Origin: Halobacillus sp. Nhm2S1
Lineage (GTDB): Bacteria > Bacillota > Bacilli > Bacillales > Halobacillaceae
Direction of reading: 5' to 3'
NCBI RefSeq assembly: GCF_019599545.1
Contig: NZ_JAIEZV010000004.1
Coordinates: 186,001 to 250,000, forward strand
DNA: 64,000 nucleotides
A program made the translations under genes and the position numbers. This document shows, piece by piece, positions 7,543 to 16,956 of this stretch; the first letter of the stretch is position 1, and every line of letters begins with the position of its first letter. The notes beneath the pieces are model-generated. The model was not told the origin of the DNA, searched no databases, and saw nothing but the letters and a program-made list of their open reading frames with translations.

Positions 7543-9033
7543 TTACTTTTTAAAATCCTCTGGTTTAACTTCCTCACCATTTTTACCGGTGTAACGAAGT
7601 CCCCATCCTGTCCATGCCGCAATAAACATGACAATCAATAATAACCATCCCTGGAAGACGAACGGAAAGACTTCTCCGGGTCCGACTACAGGAAGGAAAT
7701 CATATTGATCGGCTGCTCCCTGGACGGTAGCCCATGCGAGCAAAACTCCGCCACTCCAAGGGAAGATGTAGCCAAGTGAAGATGTGACGGTATCGAGCAA
7801 GTTGGCTCTACGGTACGGATGAATATTCATTTCTGTACCTAATTTACGAACAAAAGGTGCCGCAGCAATCTCAGCTGCCGTGTTAATCGTTATAAATACA
7901 TTCAAGAAAGCGACTATTCCGAAAATTGAAAGTTCAGCTCGGCGGACAACATTGTTGATCAGCTTCAAGAAGAAGTTTTTAATGACATCCATCGTACCTG
8001 CTACGTCCAACAGATAGGCGGCTGCCAATATGAATAAAATTAATATAGCCATATTGAAATAGCCACTGATTCCATCAATTAACGCCCCTTCAATCACCGC
8101 TTCTCCCGCATCATTCTTATGGATATGCAGGACCTCTTTCAAGGAATGACCGGAAAGAAGGATAAACACGCCTGCGGCCAAAATCCCGTACGAAAGCGAG
8201 GTCAATAAATGGTGACCACTTAAGGCTAAATAGAGAACCAATGCAAATGGAGCCAACATAAGAAGACCTTCAGGTGAAACTTCATTTTGAAGCTCACTGA
8301 CCACTTGCTGACTGCCCATCTCTCCACCACCGCCAAAAATTACAAATAAAATGAGAGCTGGAATGGCTGCAGTAATGGAATATTTGAAACGCGAACGCAC
8401 AACTCCTGGTACGTCAGCATCTTGAGTTGTTGCAGAAACAATGGTCGTGTCTGATACAGGGGCCAGGTTATCTCCAAAGACCGCTCCACTCAAAATCGCA
8501 GCCAGGAGAATAACAGGATCTGCTCCTAGAATGACTCCAGCCGGATACATCAGAACACCAAAAGTCGCTACTGTACCATAACCGGTACCGACAGCTGTTG
8601 AAAACAACCCTGCCAGAAGAAAAGTAATGCCGACAAAAGCTCCCCCTTCCAGTCCGGATTGGAAACCGAACCAAATAAGGCCGTCGACTAATCCGCCAGC
8701 GGATAACATGTTTGCAAACATTCCTGCCCAAAACCAGGCAATGATGGCAACGACCCCTACTGGCTGGGCCATGCCGGATATTAAGCTTTGTGCATAATCC
8801 GACCATTTGGACTTACATAGGAATAAACCAATGGCAATTCCAATGACCATCCCTAATACTAATGCTTGTTCGGTCACAAGCCCTGTGACACTTAATACAA
8901 TCGCCCATATGATGAAAAACACCAAAGGAATGGTCGCGGTAAAGACTCCTCCACGAAACTCCAACCTTCGTATGTCTTTTTCTCCTACAGCTTCATCAAT
9001 GACTTGATCTTGATCTTTTTCTTTATCTGCCAC
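7543..9033 (-). CDS. nhaC: NhaC family Na+/H+ antiporter
   Basis: 496 residues with about a dozen membrane segments. NhaC hallmarks include GTGYGTVATFGVLMYPAG and SGAVFGDNLAPVSDTTIVSA (the conserved FGDN...SDTT block), plus FITINTAAEIAAAPFVRKLG. It exports sodium in exchange for protons and supports pH and salt homeostasis. GTG 9033 is preceded by GAGGAGGG at good spacing, so the further 45 bases of open frame upstream are probably leader. This is one of three NhaC-superfamily transporters in the window and the one closest to classical NhaC in length and motifs. Confidence 0.88.
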   Translation of the reverse strand: MADKEKDQDQVIDEAVGEKDIRRLEFRGGVFTATIPLVFFIIWAIVLSVTGLVTEQALVLGMVIGIAIGLFLCKSKWSDYAQSLISGMAQPVGVVAIIAWFWAGMFANMLSAGGLVDGLIWFGFQSGLEGGAFVGITFLLAGLFSTAVGTGYGTVATFGVLMYPAGVILGADPVILLAAILSGAVFGDNLAPVSDTTIVSATTQDADVPGVVRSRFKYSITAAIPALILFVIFGGGGEMGSQQVVSELQNEVSPEGLLMLAPFALVLYLALSGHHLLTSLSYGILAAGVFILLSGHSLKEVLHIHKNDAGEAVIEGALIDGISGYFNMAILILFILAAAYLLDVAGTMDVIKNFFLKLINNVVRRAELSIFGIVAFLNVFITINTAAEIAAAPFVRKLGTEMNIHPYRRANLLDTVTSSLGYIFPWSGGVLLAWATVQGAADQYDFLPVVGPGEVFPFVFQGWLLLIVMFIAAWTGWGLRYTGKNGEEVKPEDFKK

Positions 9034-9168
9034 TAGTTTCCCTCCTCTACCAACGTTAACTGTACAATAGTTTATCATCCCATGTGTATAGATGTAATGT
9101 CACGATTTTTTTCATAATTTTTCAAAAGTATTGTATCATCGATAAAAAGTAATGAAAGGAGAAAGGCC

Positions 9169-9666
9169 ATGCTTCATTTAATCCCTTTTCAAGAAAAAGA
9201 TTTTCCAATACTGCTTAGTTGGATTGAATCACCAAGATTCCTTATGCAATGGGGAGGGCCGATGTTCAATTTCCCATTAACCCACCAGCAACTGATGGAT
9301 TACACCGATGCCCAAGACCGACGAGCCTTCCAAGTGTATGATCCATCATTGGATGCAATCATTGGACACCTCTCCATTGGACGTATAGATAAAGATAAAA
9401 AACAGGGACGAATTGGAAAGGTCATCGTTTCTCCCGAATACAGAGGAAAAGGTTATGGCCAACAGATGATTCAGCTAATTTCCACTTACGCCTTCCAGCA
9501 CCTCGGACTAGAAAGACTGACATTAGGTGTCTTCGACTTCAATAAAGGGGCAATCCGCTGTTACGAAAAGGCTGGCTTCACCAAAGACCGCTACTTCAAA
9601 AACCACCGCCCTTTCGAAGACGAATTATGGAGCCTTTATGAAATGAGTCTCAATAAATATACATAA
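9169..9666 (+). CDS. GNAT family N-acetyltransferase
   Basis: 165 residues with a RimJ/RimL-like arrangement. GRIGKVIVSPEYRGKGYGQQ (about residues 82-101) is the acetyl-CoA pyrophosphate loop, followed by LGLERLTLGVFDFNKGAIRC and YEKAGF. The acceptor substrate cannot be predicted. AAAGGAG precedes ATG 9169. Terminators on both sides make it a single-gene unit, divergent from nhaC. Confidence 0.85.
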   Translation: MLHLIPFQEKDFPILLSWIESPRFLMQWGGPMFNFPLTHQQLMDYTDAQDRRAFQVYDPSLDAIIGHLSIGRIDKDKKQGRIGKVIVSPEYRGKGYGQQMIQLISTYAFQHLGLERLTLGVFDFNKGAIRCYEKAGFTKDRYFKNHRPFEDELWSLYEMSLNKYT

Positions 9667-9670
9667 CACC

Positions 9671-9710
9671 TAAGAGGGGAGAATGCGTGGCGTTCTCCCC
9701 TCTTACTTTT
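9671..9710 (+). terminator. Terminator of the GNAT gene
   Basis: A 13-bp stem (TAAGAGGGGAGAA with TTCTCCCCTCTTA), then TTTTTC. The remaining 9711-9890 has no gene; a 69-codon ORF that begins inside this hairpin is not credible. Confidence 0.85.
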
Positions 9711-9890
9711 TCATACTCTCCCCATATCTATACACCCCACCAAGAGGAGAGCTCCAGTAACCCATTTTTATGGAAGACATTGGGTGACCAGGTCATACAT
9801 ATTCTTCCAAATCCTTCAGCTAAGATTTTCATTTTGTGTTTTGATGGGAAAGAATTTAAAATAGTAGAAGTATGTTTATGCATGATTATA

Positions 9891-9905
9891 AGTTAACGCT
9901 TACAT
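9891..9905 (-). promoter_or_regulatory. Candidate cre site (CcpA operator) upstream of ppc
   Basis: On the minus strand ATGTAAGCGTTAACT matches the consensus WTGNAANCGNWNNCW at every fixed position. It lies about 80 bases upstream of the likely ppc -35 box, so it could be an activating site or serve another promoter. Confidence 0.5.
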
Positions 9906-9985
9906 TCGTTGTCATCCTTATACTTGCCATATTTTTCTGACCTTTAAAACAGGGTAACTGTTGATGGTATCACGGTTCGAAGTGT

Positions 9986-10013
9986 TTGACTATGCAAATT
10001 ATTCTGATAACAT
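9986..10013 (+). promoter_or_regulatory. Candidate sigma-A promoter of ppc
   Basis: TTGACT (9986-9991), a 16-bp spacer and TAACAT (10008-10013), placed about 60 bases before the ppc start. It is the best -35/-10 pair in the 405-bp gap. Confidence 0.4.
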
Positions 10014-10071
10014 TATGAAACACATAGGCAATTTTATCTTACTTAAATTGATCTGACAGGAAGGTGAAAGT

Positions 10072-12828
10072 ATGACTACTGTAAAAAACACAAACGATCA
10101 TACAACTCCCTTACGCCGGGACATCCATGCATTAGGAAAAATGCTGGGTGATATTCTCGTCCACCACGGCGGAGAGGAACTACTAAACAAAGTAGAAACG
10201 ATCCGACAATTAACGAAAGACTTGAGGAATAATCCAGATCCCTCAACATATAACCAACTGAAAGATGAGATTCAAAACCTCGAACCACCGATGCGCTCCC
10301 AAGTCATCCGCGCATTCTCGATTTATTTCCACCTCGTTAATATCGCTGAACAAAATCATCGTATTCGCCGTCGCCGCGAATACCAATTACGAGAAGATCA
10401 TGGCGCTCAACCATTCTCACTCGAAAGCGCCGTACAGAATTTGAAAAACAATGACTTTTCTAAGAGTGCGATTCAAGAGGTCTTGAATAAGCTCTCTCTG
10501 GAATTAATTATTACCGCCCACCCTACAGAAGCTACAAAGCGAACTGTGCTTGAGATCCAGAAGCGTATTGCAACAATCCTTAAAAAGCTTGACCATCCTC
10601 AATTAACGAAGAGCGAACGTGAGAGCTTACAGGACAGCCTTCAAAATGAAGTCACAGTTCTTTGGCAGACAGATGAATTACGCGAACGTAAGCCAACCGT
10701 TATGGATGAAGTGCGCAACGGGCTTTATTATTTTGACGAAACCTTATTTGATGTGCTTCCAGATATCCACCAGGAGCTCGAAACTCGGTTGGAAGATCAC
10801 TATCCAAATGAAGATTGGAACGTCCCGAACTTCCTACGTTTTGGCTCCTGGATCGGCGGCGACCGAGACGGAAACCCGAACGTTACACCTGAAATTACAT
10901 GGCAGACGCTTCAAAAACAGCGAAAACTGGTTTTGAAAAAGTATGATGAGGTACTCGTCGAGCTGATGAAGCGATTCAGCCATTCTTCCACCCAGGTAAC
11001 CGTCACCGATGAGTTGAGAAACGCAATTGAACGAGAAGAACCCATGCTTCCAAAAGGGAAGAAATGGCGTGTGGACCGCGAAATTTACCGCCGTAAATTC
11101 GCCATTATCCTGGAACGTCTTCGTCAAGTAGGTAAGTCTGATATCGGCTACGGTTATGCGGACGAGCTTCTCAAGGACTTGCGTCAAATTCGTGACAGTG
11201 CACAAACGCACCAGCCGAACAAGCGCGAACTGAAAAAACTGCGCAAATTGATTCGTCAAGTGGAACTATTCGGTTTCCACCTCGCTACACTCGATATTCG
11301 AAATCATAGTGGCGAACATGAATCAGCTGTCTCAGAACTTCTACAAAAAGTGGGAATTGTCGAGGACTACGCTTCCCTGAAAGAGCAGGACAAGCTTGAA
11401 ATCCTCCAAGATGTATTGAAGGATCCACGTCCGATTTCATTATTGAACGAAGACTATTCTGAAGAGACACAAAAGATGTTGAATGTCTTTCAGATGATCC
11501 GTAGAGCTCATAAGGAATTCGGTGAGCGTTCAATTGAAGTGTATTTAATTAGTATGACGGAATCTGCAAGTGACCTTCTTGAAGTCCTTGTACTAGCGAA
11601 GGAAGCTGGCATCTACCGTCTGCATGCAGATGGCACAGTGGAAAGCAACTTGAACGTGGCCCCTCTTCTTGAGACCGTCGACGATCTTGTAGCAGGCCCT
11701 GAGATTTTAAAGACTCTATTTGAAATGGATGTCTACAGCAAACACTTGGACAAGCATGGAAATCACCAGGAGATTATGCTTGGATATTCTGATGGAAGTA
11801 AAGATGGCGGAACACTAACAGCCAACTGGAGACTTTACAAAGCCCAACAGGAAATTCACGATATGGCCCATGAATACAATGTTGGATTGAAATTCTTCCA
11901 TGGTCGTGGAGGATCCCTTGGACGTGGCGGTGGACCGTTGAACCGAAGCTTGCTTTCCCAGCCAGTAGAGACTCTTGGTGAAGGCGTAAAAATTACCGAG
12001 CAAGGAGAGGTCCTCTCTTCCCGTTACCTTCTGAGGGATATTGCATACCGAAGCCTTGAGCAAGGAGCCTCTACCCTTCTCGAAGGCGCCATGAATATTT
12101 CAAAAGAATCCGAACAAGGTCACCATAGGGAAGAACTATGGGAACAAGCCCTTGAGGAAATTTCTGATGTATCCTTGAAAAAGTACCAGTCGCTCGTATT
12201 CAGTGATTCCGACTTTTTGACTTACTTTAACGAAGCGACTCCGTTACAGGAAATCAGTGAGCTTAACATCGGTTCCCGTCCAATGAAACGTAAAGACAGT
12301 TCTAAGTTTGAAAACTTAAGAGCTATCCCGTGGGTTTTTGCTTGGACACAAAACCGTCAGCTCATTCCAGCTTGGTACGCGGCCGGCACAGGACTTGCCA
12401 GTTATGTTGAGAATAACGAAGATAACCTGGCTGTGCTCAAGCAAATGTATGAGAACTGGCCGTTCTTCCGTTCTACCATCAATAATTTGCAGATGGCCCT
12501 GACGAAAGCGGATATTCAAACAGCAAAAGAGTATAAAGCCCTTGTCAATGATCAAGAACTTGGTGAACGCATTTTCCAAAACATTGTGGAAGAATACGAT
12601 CGCACCAAAGACATCTTGCTGAAAATCACAGGAGATGCAGAACTTCTTGATCACCAACCGACCATTAAAGAATCTGTGCGACTTCGTAATCCTTATGTAG
12701 ATCCATTGAACTTCCTTCAAGTGGAACTCATTAAAGAATTGCGTCAAGTCGATGATCACGAAGATATATTAACAGAAGTTCTTCTTACCATCAGCGGAAT
12801 CGCAGCTGGACTGCGAAACACAGGCTGA
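10072..12828 (+). CDS. ppc: Phosphoenolpyruvate carboxylase
   Basis: 918 residues, normal length for bacterial-type PEP carboxylase. Active-site motifs are intact: ELIITAHPTEATKRTV (catalytic His), GSWIGGDRDGNPNVT, FHGRGGSLGRGGGP, GEVLSSRYLLRDIAYRSLEQ, PWVFAWTQNR and the C-terminal RNPYVDPLNFLQ ending in NTG. It carboxylates PEP to oxaloacetate and replenishes the TCA cycle; many bacilli use pyruvate carboxylase alone, so its presence is a lineage marker. GGAAGGTGAAAGT precedes ATG 10072. It stands alone, with a promoter, a possible cre site upstream and a strong terminator downstream. Confidence 0.97.
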   Translation: MTTVKNTNDHTTPLRRDIHALGKMLGDILVHHGGEELLNKVETIRQLTKDLRNNPDPSTYNQLKDEIQNLEPPMRSQVIRAFSIYFHLVNIAEQNHRIRRRREYQLREDHGAQPFSLESAVQNLKNNDFSKSAIQEVLNKLSLELIITAHPTEATKRTVLEIQKRIATILKKLDHPQLTKSERESLQDSLQNEVTVLWQTDELRERKPTVMDEVRNGLYYFDETLFDVLPDIHQELETRLEDHYPNEDWNVPNFLRFGSWIGGDRDGNPNVTPEITWQTLQKQRKLVLKKYDEVLVELMKRFSHSSTQVTVTDELRNAIEREEPMLPKGKKWRVDREIYRRKFAIILERLRQVGKSDIGYGYADELLKDLRQIRDSAQTHQPNKRELKKLRKLIRQVELFGFHLATLDIRNHSGEHESAVSELLQKVGIVEDYASLKEQDKLEILQDVLKDPRPISLLNEDYSEETQKMLNVFQMIRRAHKEFGERSIEVYLISMTESASDLLEVLVLAKEAGIYRLHADGTVESNLNVAPLLETVDDLVAGPEILKTLFEMDVYSKHLDKHGNHQEIMLGYSDGSKDGGTLTANWRLYKAQQEIHDMAHEYNVGLKFFHGRGGSLGRGGGPLNRSLLSQPVETLGEGVKITEQGEVLSSRYLLRDIAYRSLEQGASTLLEGAMNISKESEQGHHREELWEQALEEISDVSLKKYQSLVFSDSDFLTYFNEATPLQEISELNIGSRPMKRKDSSKFENLRAIPWVFAWTQNRQLIPAWYAAGTGLASYVENNEDNLAVLKQMYENWPFFRSTINNLQMALTKADIQTAKEYKALVNDQELGERIFQNIVEEYDRTKDILLKITGDAELLDHQPTIKESVRLRNPYVDPLNFLQVELIKELRQVDDHEDILTEVLLTISGIAAGLRNTG

Positions 12829-12840
12829 TCAATAATTACC

Positions 12841-12880
12841 AAAACCGAGTATAACCTTAGAGGTTATACTCGGTTTTTTT
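12841..12880 (+). terminator. Terminator of ppc
   Basis: Stem AACCGAGTATAACC with GGTTATACTCGGTT, then an eight-base T run. Confidence 0.93.
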
Positions 12881-12889
12881 TATTCAACG

Positions 12890-13083
12890 ATATGGCAGGA
12901 TTTTGTAAGACACAAATTCAAGTGGTTAAGCTTCGTTGCCCGAGTAAAGCGTCAGGGGTGGCGGGGAAACTATTCGCTTGCCTGTGGGGAGTGGTGAGCT
13001 GCCGCGGAAGTCGAGCCATTCCCCGCAGCCCCTTCCACTCCTCAAATTCTCGAAACTGGGTCTTCAAGTATAGAGAGCTTTAG
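12890..13083 (+). repeat. Dispersed non-coding element, shortened copy (family member 3)
   Basis: It begins ATATGGCAGGATTTTGTAAG, carries AGCGTCAGGGGTGGCGGGGA and ATTCCCCGCAGCCCCT, and ends CTCGAAACTGGGTCTTCAAG. Both ends match the full copy at 22548-22837 but the centre is shorter. It occupies most of the 369-bp gap between ppc and the GntP gene; the rest carries only that gene's leader. Confidence 0.8.
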
Positions 13084-13197
13084 CAAAGGATCAACCGCTA
13101 GTTTTCTTTTACCCATTTGAATTCATGTGGAATTCCTCATTTATTTTTAAGTTTTGGACAAAGTAAAACAGATATTAAACAAAGTGAGGGATTCATC

Positions 13198-14484
13198 ATG
13201 ATCAGTATCCTAATTGGACTCGTATTACTTATGCTTTTGGCTTATCTTGGATGGTCCATCATCTGGATTGCGCCACTGGTATCAGGTATTGTGGCAATTT
13301 TAAGCGGTATGGATATCCTGCCCGCATACACAGATACCTACATGCAGGGGTTTGTCGACTTTGCGAAAGACTACTTTCCGATTTTCCTTTTCGGTGCCAT
13401 TTTCGGAAAATTGATGGAAGATACGGGAGCCGCTCAGTCGGTTGCTCATAAGATTTCAAGCGTAATTGGTAAAAAACGTGCGATTCTTGGCATGCTTTTA
13501 TCGGCAGCCATTCTTACCTATGGCGGAGTTAGTTTGTTTGTTGTGGTCTTTGCCGTGTATCCATTGGCTGTAGCCATGTTCCGTGAAGCGAATGTTTCTA
13601 GAAAGTTGATTCCTTCGACGTTCGTACTTGGGGCTTTCACATTTACAATGACGGCACTTCCTGGAACACCTCAAATTCAGAACATCATTCCCATCAACAC
13701 CTTCAAGACAGACACGATGGCCGCTCCAATTCTAGGGATTGTTGCCGCTTTGATCATGGCTGTCGGGGGATATTTTTACTTGAAATTCCGTGAAAAACAG
13801 CTGAACAACAAAGATGAAAAATTTACAGAGCCTGAAGGTGACAACCAAGTTAAAAGTGTGAACGAAGAAGAACTTCCAAACTGGATTCTTTCCACCATTC
13901 CACTAATAGCTGTAGTCTTGACATTGAACGCCTTCGACATCAGCATTTTAGCTGCATTGCTCATCGGGATCATTTTAATCATGATCTTTAACTGGAAAGA
14001 TTATAAAGATTTCATCAAAGCAATCAATGGCGGGGCTTCCGGTTCGGTTATGGCTACCATTAACACGAGTGCTGCCGTAGGATTTGGTACTGTTGTTACG
14101 GCTTCACCTGGGTTTGATTCTGTTAAGGAATTGATTTTCAGTATCCCACTAAGCCCGTTTTTCTCTGAAGCTTTTGCCGTTAGTCTGCTTGCGATGATTA
14201 CCGGTTCGGCATCTGGTGGAATGGGCATCGCTCTCGAAGCTCTCGGACAGGAATATTACAATATTGCTGTTGATCAGGGGTTAAGCCTTGAAGCTTTTCA
14301 CCGTATTACTTCGGTAGCGTCTGGAGCCTCCATACTCCCTCATAACGGGGCTCTATTAACATTGTTCACCGTTACAGGTTTGACCCACAAAGATTCCTAC
14401 AAGGATGTTTTTGTTGTCGGTCTTCTTATTCCGATGATTGCAACCATTGCGATTATCTTCCTTGCTATGATGGGCATTAATTAA
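13198..14484 (+). CDS. GntP-family permease, probably for 3-hydroxybutyrate or a related acid
   Basis: 428 residues, about 12 membrane segments, GntP-type throughout: FLFGAIFGKLMEDTGAAQSV near the N-terminus and ITGSASGGMGIALEALG plus SGASILPHNGALLTLF near the C-terminus. The family carries gluconate or other organic acids with protons. In B. subtilis the homologous yxjC lies with ketone-body genes including yxjF, and here the convergent neighbour is a 3-hydroxybutyrate dehydrogenase, so a hydroxybutyrate-type substrate is the best inference. ATG 13198 follows GTGAGGGAT; the 81 bases of open frame upstream lack a ribosome site. Confidence 0.82.
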   Translation: MISILIGLVLLMLLAYLGWSIIWIAPLVSGIVAILSGMDILPAYTDTYMQGFVDFAKDYFPIFLFGAIFGKLMEDTGAAQSVAHKISSVIGKKRAILGMLLSAAILTYGGVSLFVVVFAVYPLAVAMFREANVSRKLIPSTFVLGAFTFTMTALPGTPQIQNIIPINTFKTDTMAAPILGIVAALIMAVGGYFYLKFREKQLNNKDEKFTEPEGDNQVKSVNEEELPNWILSTIPLIAVVLTLNAFDISILAALLIGIILIMIFNWKDYKDFIKAINGGASGSVMATINTSAAVGFGTVVTASPGFDSVKELIFSIPLSPFFSEAFAVSLLAMITGSASGGMGIALEALGQEYYNIAVDQGLSLEAFHRITSVASGASILPHNGALLTLFTVTGLTHKDSYKDVFVVGLLIPMIATIAIIFLAMMGIN

Positions 14485-14490
14485 ATAACC

Positions 14491-14522
14491 AAAGCTTCTC
14501 TCCTTAGGAGGGAAGCTTTTTT
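14491..14522 (+). terminator. Terminator of the GntP permease gene
   Basis: Stem AAAGCTTCTCTCC with GGAGGGAAGCTTT (one imperfect pair), then a T run. Confidence 0.85.
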
Positions 14523-14533
14523 GGTAAATGAAA

Positions 14534-14563
14534 AAACACGCCCCCTGTAAAGAGGGCGTGTTT
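14534..14563 (-). terminator. Terminator of the 3-hydroxybutyrate dehydrogenase gene
   Basis: Stem AAACACGCCC with GGGCGTGTTT directly behind the stop codon, with a T-rich tail on the minus strand. Confidence 0.85.
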
Positions 14564-14568
14564 CATTT

Positions 14569-15345
14569 TTATTGAACAGTGTAACCACCATCGATGACCG
14601 CTGCTTGACCTGTGATGCTTTTCGCTTTTTCACTGACAAGAAAAATCGCATAGTCTGCAATTTCCTGCACTTGAAGCAAACGATTTTGTGGTACGAGTGG
14701 ATAAATAACTTCTTCTAACGCTTTTTCCTTATCGATGTTTCTTGATTTTGCAAGGTCTTCTAACTGGTTTTGAACTAGCGGTGTATCTACATACCCCGGG
14801 CAGATTGCGTTAACCGTAACCCCATGATCCGCCGCCTCTAGAGCAGCTACCTTCGTTAACCCAATCACCCCATGCTTGGCACTGTTATAACCAGCTTTCC
14901 CTGCGAAACCGATAAGTCCATTAATAGAAGCCATATTCAAAATTCGGCCATAGCCTTGCTTCTTCATGTGTGGAAACGCGTATTTCGTTCCATAGAATGG
15001 ACCTTTCAGCATGATATCCAGGATCAATGAATATTTTTCGCTAGGGAAGTCCTCAATTGGAGCAACATGCTGGATCCCTGCATTATTGACTAAAATATCA
15101 ATTTTACCGAACTTACTGACTGTTTCTTCAATGGCATTTTTCACATCTTCTTCCTTCGCTACGTTGGCAACGACCCCTTCTACTGTATGTCCTTGGGATC
15201 GTAGCTGTTCTACTGATTTGTTGAGGGTATCTTCATTGATATCATTAAGCATGACCTTTGCGCCTGCTTTTGCAAATTCGGTGGCGATCTCAAGTCCAAT
15301 CCCCTGCCCGGAACCAGTAATTAACGCTGATCTACCTTCAAGCAT
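14569..15345 (-). CDS. 3-hydroxybutyrate dehydrogenase (SDR family)
   Basis: 258 residues, a classical short-chain dehydrogenase. TGSGQGIG (10-17) binds NAD, NNAG is at 87-90, and the catalytic residues are Ser140 and YNSAK (Tyr153/Lys157). GIQHVAPIEDFP and the C-terminal ITGQAAVIDGGYTVQ are typical of 3-hydroxybutyrate dehydrogenases such as B. subtilis YxjF. It interconverts (R)-3-hydroxybutyrate and acetoacetate. It is convergent with the GntP permease, which could supply the substrate. AAAGGAGGAG precedes the ATG. No CoA-transferase genes lie alongside. Confidence 0.85.
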   Translation of the reverse strand: MLEGRSALITGSGQGIGLEIATEFAKAGAKVMLNDINEDTLNKSVEQLRSQGHTVEGVVANVAKEEDVKNAIEETVSKFGKIDILVNNAGIQHVAPIEDFPSEKYSLILDIMLKGPFYGTKYAFPHMKKQGYGRILNMASINGLIGFAGKAGYNSAKHGVIGLTKVAALEAADHGVTVNAICPGYVDTPLVQNQLEDLAKSRNIDKEKALEEVIYPLVPQNRLLQVQEIADYAIFLVSEKAKSITGQAAVIDGGYTVQ

Positions 15346-15412
15346 TCCAACTCCTCCTTTAAAATAAGCACTCTTCCTTTAATTTTCCCTTTTCTAAGAA
15401 AATATGTGCAAA

Positions 15413-15444
15413 AAAACTCAGCCTTACATGTAAGGCTGAGTTTT
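15413..15444 (-). terminator. Terminator of the glutamate dehydrogenase gene
   Basis: A perfect palindrome AAAACTCAGCCTTACA with its complement, immediately after the gdh stop; the symmetric flanks could also stop plus-strand transcripts. Confidence 0.9.
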
Positions 15445-15450
15445 TACACT

Positions 15451-16827
15451 TTAATAAAGTTTTCCTTGACGGTACATAATCGTCGATAATTTAGTGACGG
15501 AATGGATGTAGCAATTTTGTCTTAACGGGAACGGATCCCCGAAAAATTGCGGAAGGATCGTATCCATGGTACCTTTCAACTTATCGAAAAGTCTCTCGAA
15601 AACCTGATCCTCCGTCATGAACTGTGCTTCTCTCCCCTGGACCCATTCGTAGTAAGAAACGATGACACCACCAGCATTGGCTAAGATATCTGGGACAATC
15701 AATACCCCTTTATCCGCAAGATATCGATCCGCTTCTTCTGTAATCGGTCCATTTGCGCCTTCTACGATGATTTTCGCTTGAATGTCTTTCATATTATCTT
15801 TGTGGATTTGATCCTCTAACGCTGCTAAAATCAGAACATCAACATCCATTGTCAATAAATCATCCCTCTCTTTTATTTCTGCCACAAGCTCATGCTCGTT
15901 CAGTTCTTGTTCTGTGGAAGGCAGGTCCCCATCATGCTCTTTCGCGAATTGGACAAGACCAGGAATGTCCAGACCATCTGAGTTATACAGCATGACATTC
16001 GCATCGCTCACAGCCACCACACGGTTTTTCAGATGATTGCATTGATAGGCTTCAAGCGCAGCAACAGAACCAAGGTTACCGAAGCCTTGGACGGCCATTT
16101 TCAACTTCTTATCGGCATGGTCAAGTGCGGTATGAGCAAAAATGTTTTCCGTATCACCCAGCCATTTTCTATGTTCATTGACGAAATCATGCATCATATA
16201 CCGGAACGTATAGTAGACCCCTTTCCCGGTCGACTCTCTTCTTCCAAGTGATCCTCCGTTGACAATGCTTTTCCCAGTAAAACTGTTGCGGTACGGTTCT
16301 CCAGGGTGAATATTTTTGAATTCGCCCATCATCCAGTCCATTTCCCGCTCCCCTGTGCCCACATCCGGAGCTGGAATGTCCTTGTCAGGCCCGAGGATAT
16401 CATTGAAATATTGGACGTATTTCTTACATATCAAATTGAGTTCTTTTACTGTATATTCTTTCGGGTTGATGACCACTCCCCCTTTACCTCCGCCAAAAGG
16501 AAGCTCGTGCAGGGCATTTTTTAAAGTCATCAATTTGGCTAGATTGGAGACTTCATCTTCATCAACCGATTCATGAAAACGAATTCCACCTTTATAAGGA
16601 CCCACGGTATCACTATGTTGTACGCGGAATGAAGGGATCCTTACAATCGTGCCATTTTCTGTCGTGATGCGCAGGAAAGATTTGTGGATATGATTCGGAG
16701 TCGAGAGCAGGGCGACTAATGAGTTGTATGCTTGCTCACGTGTTTGTGCTTTTAAATCAGGCAGAAAATCTTCATCTTCCATAATGGCTTTCAATGACTC
16801 TTCAATAATGGTTTGTTGTCTTTGCAT
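15451..16827 (-). CDS. gdhA: Glutamate dehydrogenase (Glu/Leu/Phe/Val dehydrogenase family)
   Basis: 458 residues. The substrate domain has PYKGGIRFHESVDEDEV, ELPFGGGKGGVV (catalytic lysine) and PAPDVGTGEREMDWM; the Rossmann domain has VQGFGNLGSVAALEA, and VEGANGPITEEAD follows. It converts glutamate to 2-oxoglutarate and ammonia, or the reverse. It is about 30 residues longer than RocG/GudB of B. subtilis; the extra length lies around HTALDHADKK before the nucleotide-binding domain. It is a single-gene unit with its own terminator. Coenzyme preference and catabolic versus anabolic role cannot be settled from sequence alone. Confidence 0.88.
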   Translation of the reverse strand: MQRQQTIIEESLKAIMEDEDFLPDLKAQTREQAYNSLVALLSTPNHIHKSFLRITTENGTIVRIPSFRVQHSDTVGPYKGGIRFHESVDEDEVSNLAKLMTLKNALHELPFGGGKGGVVINPKEYTVKELNLICKKYVQYFNDILGPDKDIPAPDVGTGEREMDWMMGEFKNIHPGEPYRNSFTGKSIVNGGSLGRRESTGKGVYYTFRYMMHDFVNEHRKWLGDTENIFAHTALDHADKKLKMAVQGFGNLGSVAALEAYQCNHLKNRVVAVSDANVMLYNSDGLDIPGLVQFAKEHDGDLPSTEQELNEHELVAEIKERDDLLTMDVDVLILAALEDQIHKDNMKDIQAKIIVEGANGPITEEADRYLADKGVLIVPDILANAGGVIVSYYEWVQGREAQFMTEDQVFERLFDKLKGTMDTILPQFFGDPFPLRQNCYIHSVTKLSTIMYRQGKLY

Positions 16828-16924
16828 AATCCGATAGCCTCCGTTCTAATGAATTGGTCCTGTGTTGATTTCCTTATCTAAGAGTCCATTCCCCAAACAG
16901 AAGCTGTAAAACGTTTTCAGCAAA

Positions 16925-16951
16925 GAAAAAGCCCCCTGCGCGAGGGGGCTT
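16925..16951 (-). terminator. Terminator of fabI
   Basis: Stem AAAAGCCCCCT with its near complement AGGGGGCTTTT around GCGCG, six bases after the fabI stop. Confidence 0.88.
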
Positions 16952-16956
16952 TTCCA

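Noticed and set aside
9687-9896. 69-codon plus-strand ORF after the GNAT gene
   Set aside because: It starts inside the loop of the terminator hairpin, has no ribosome site and shows no domain-like pattern.
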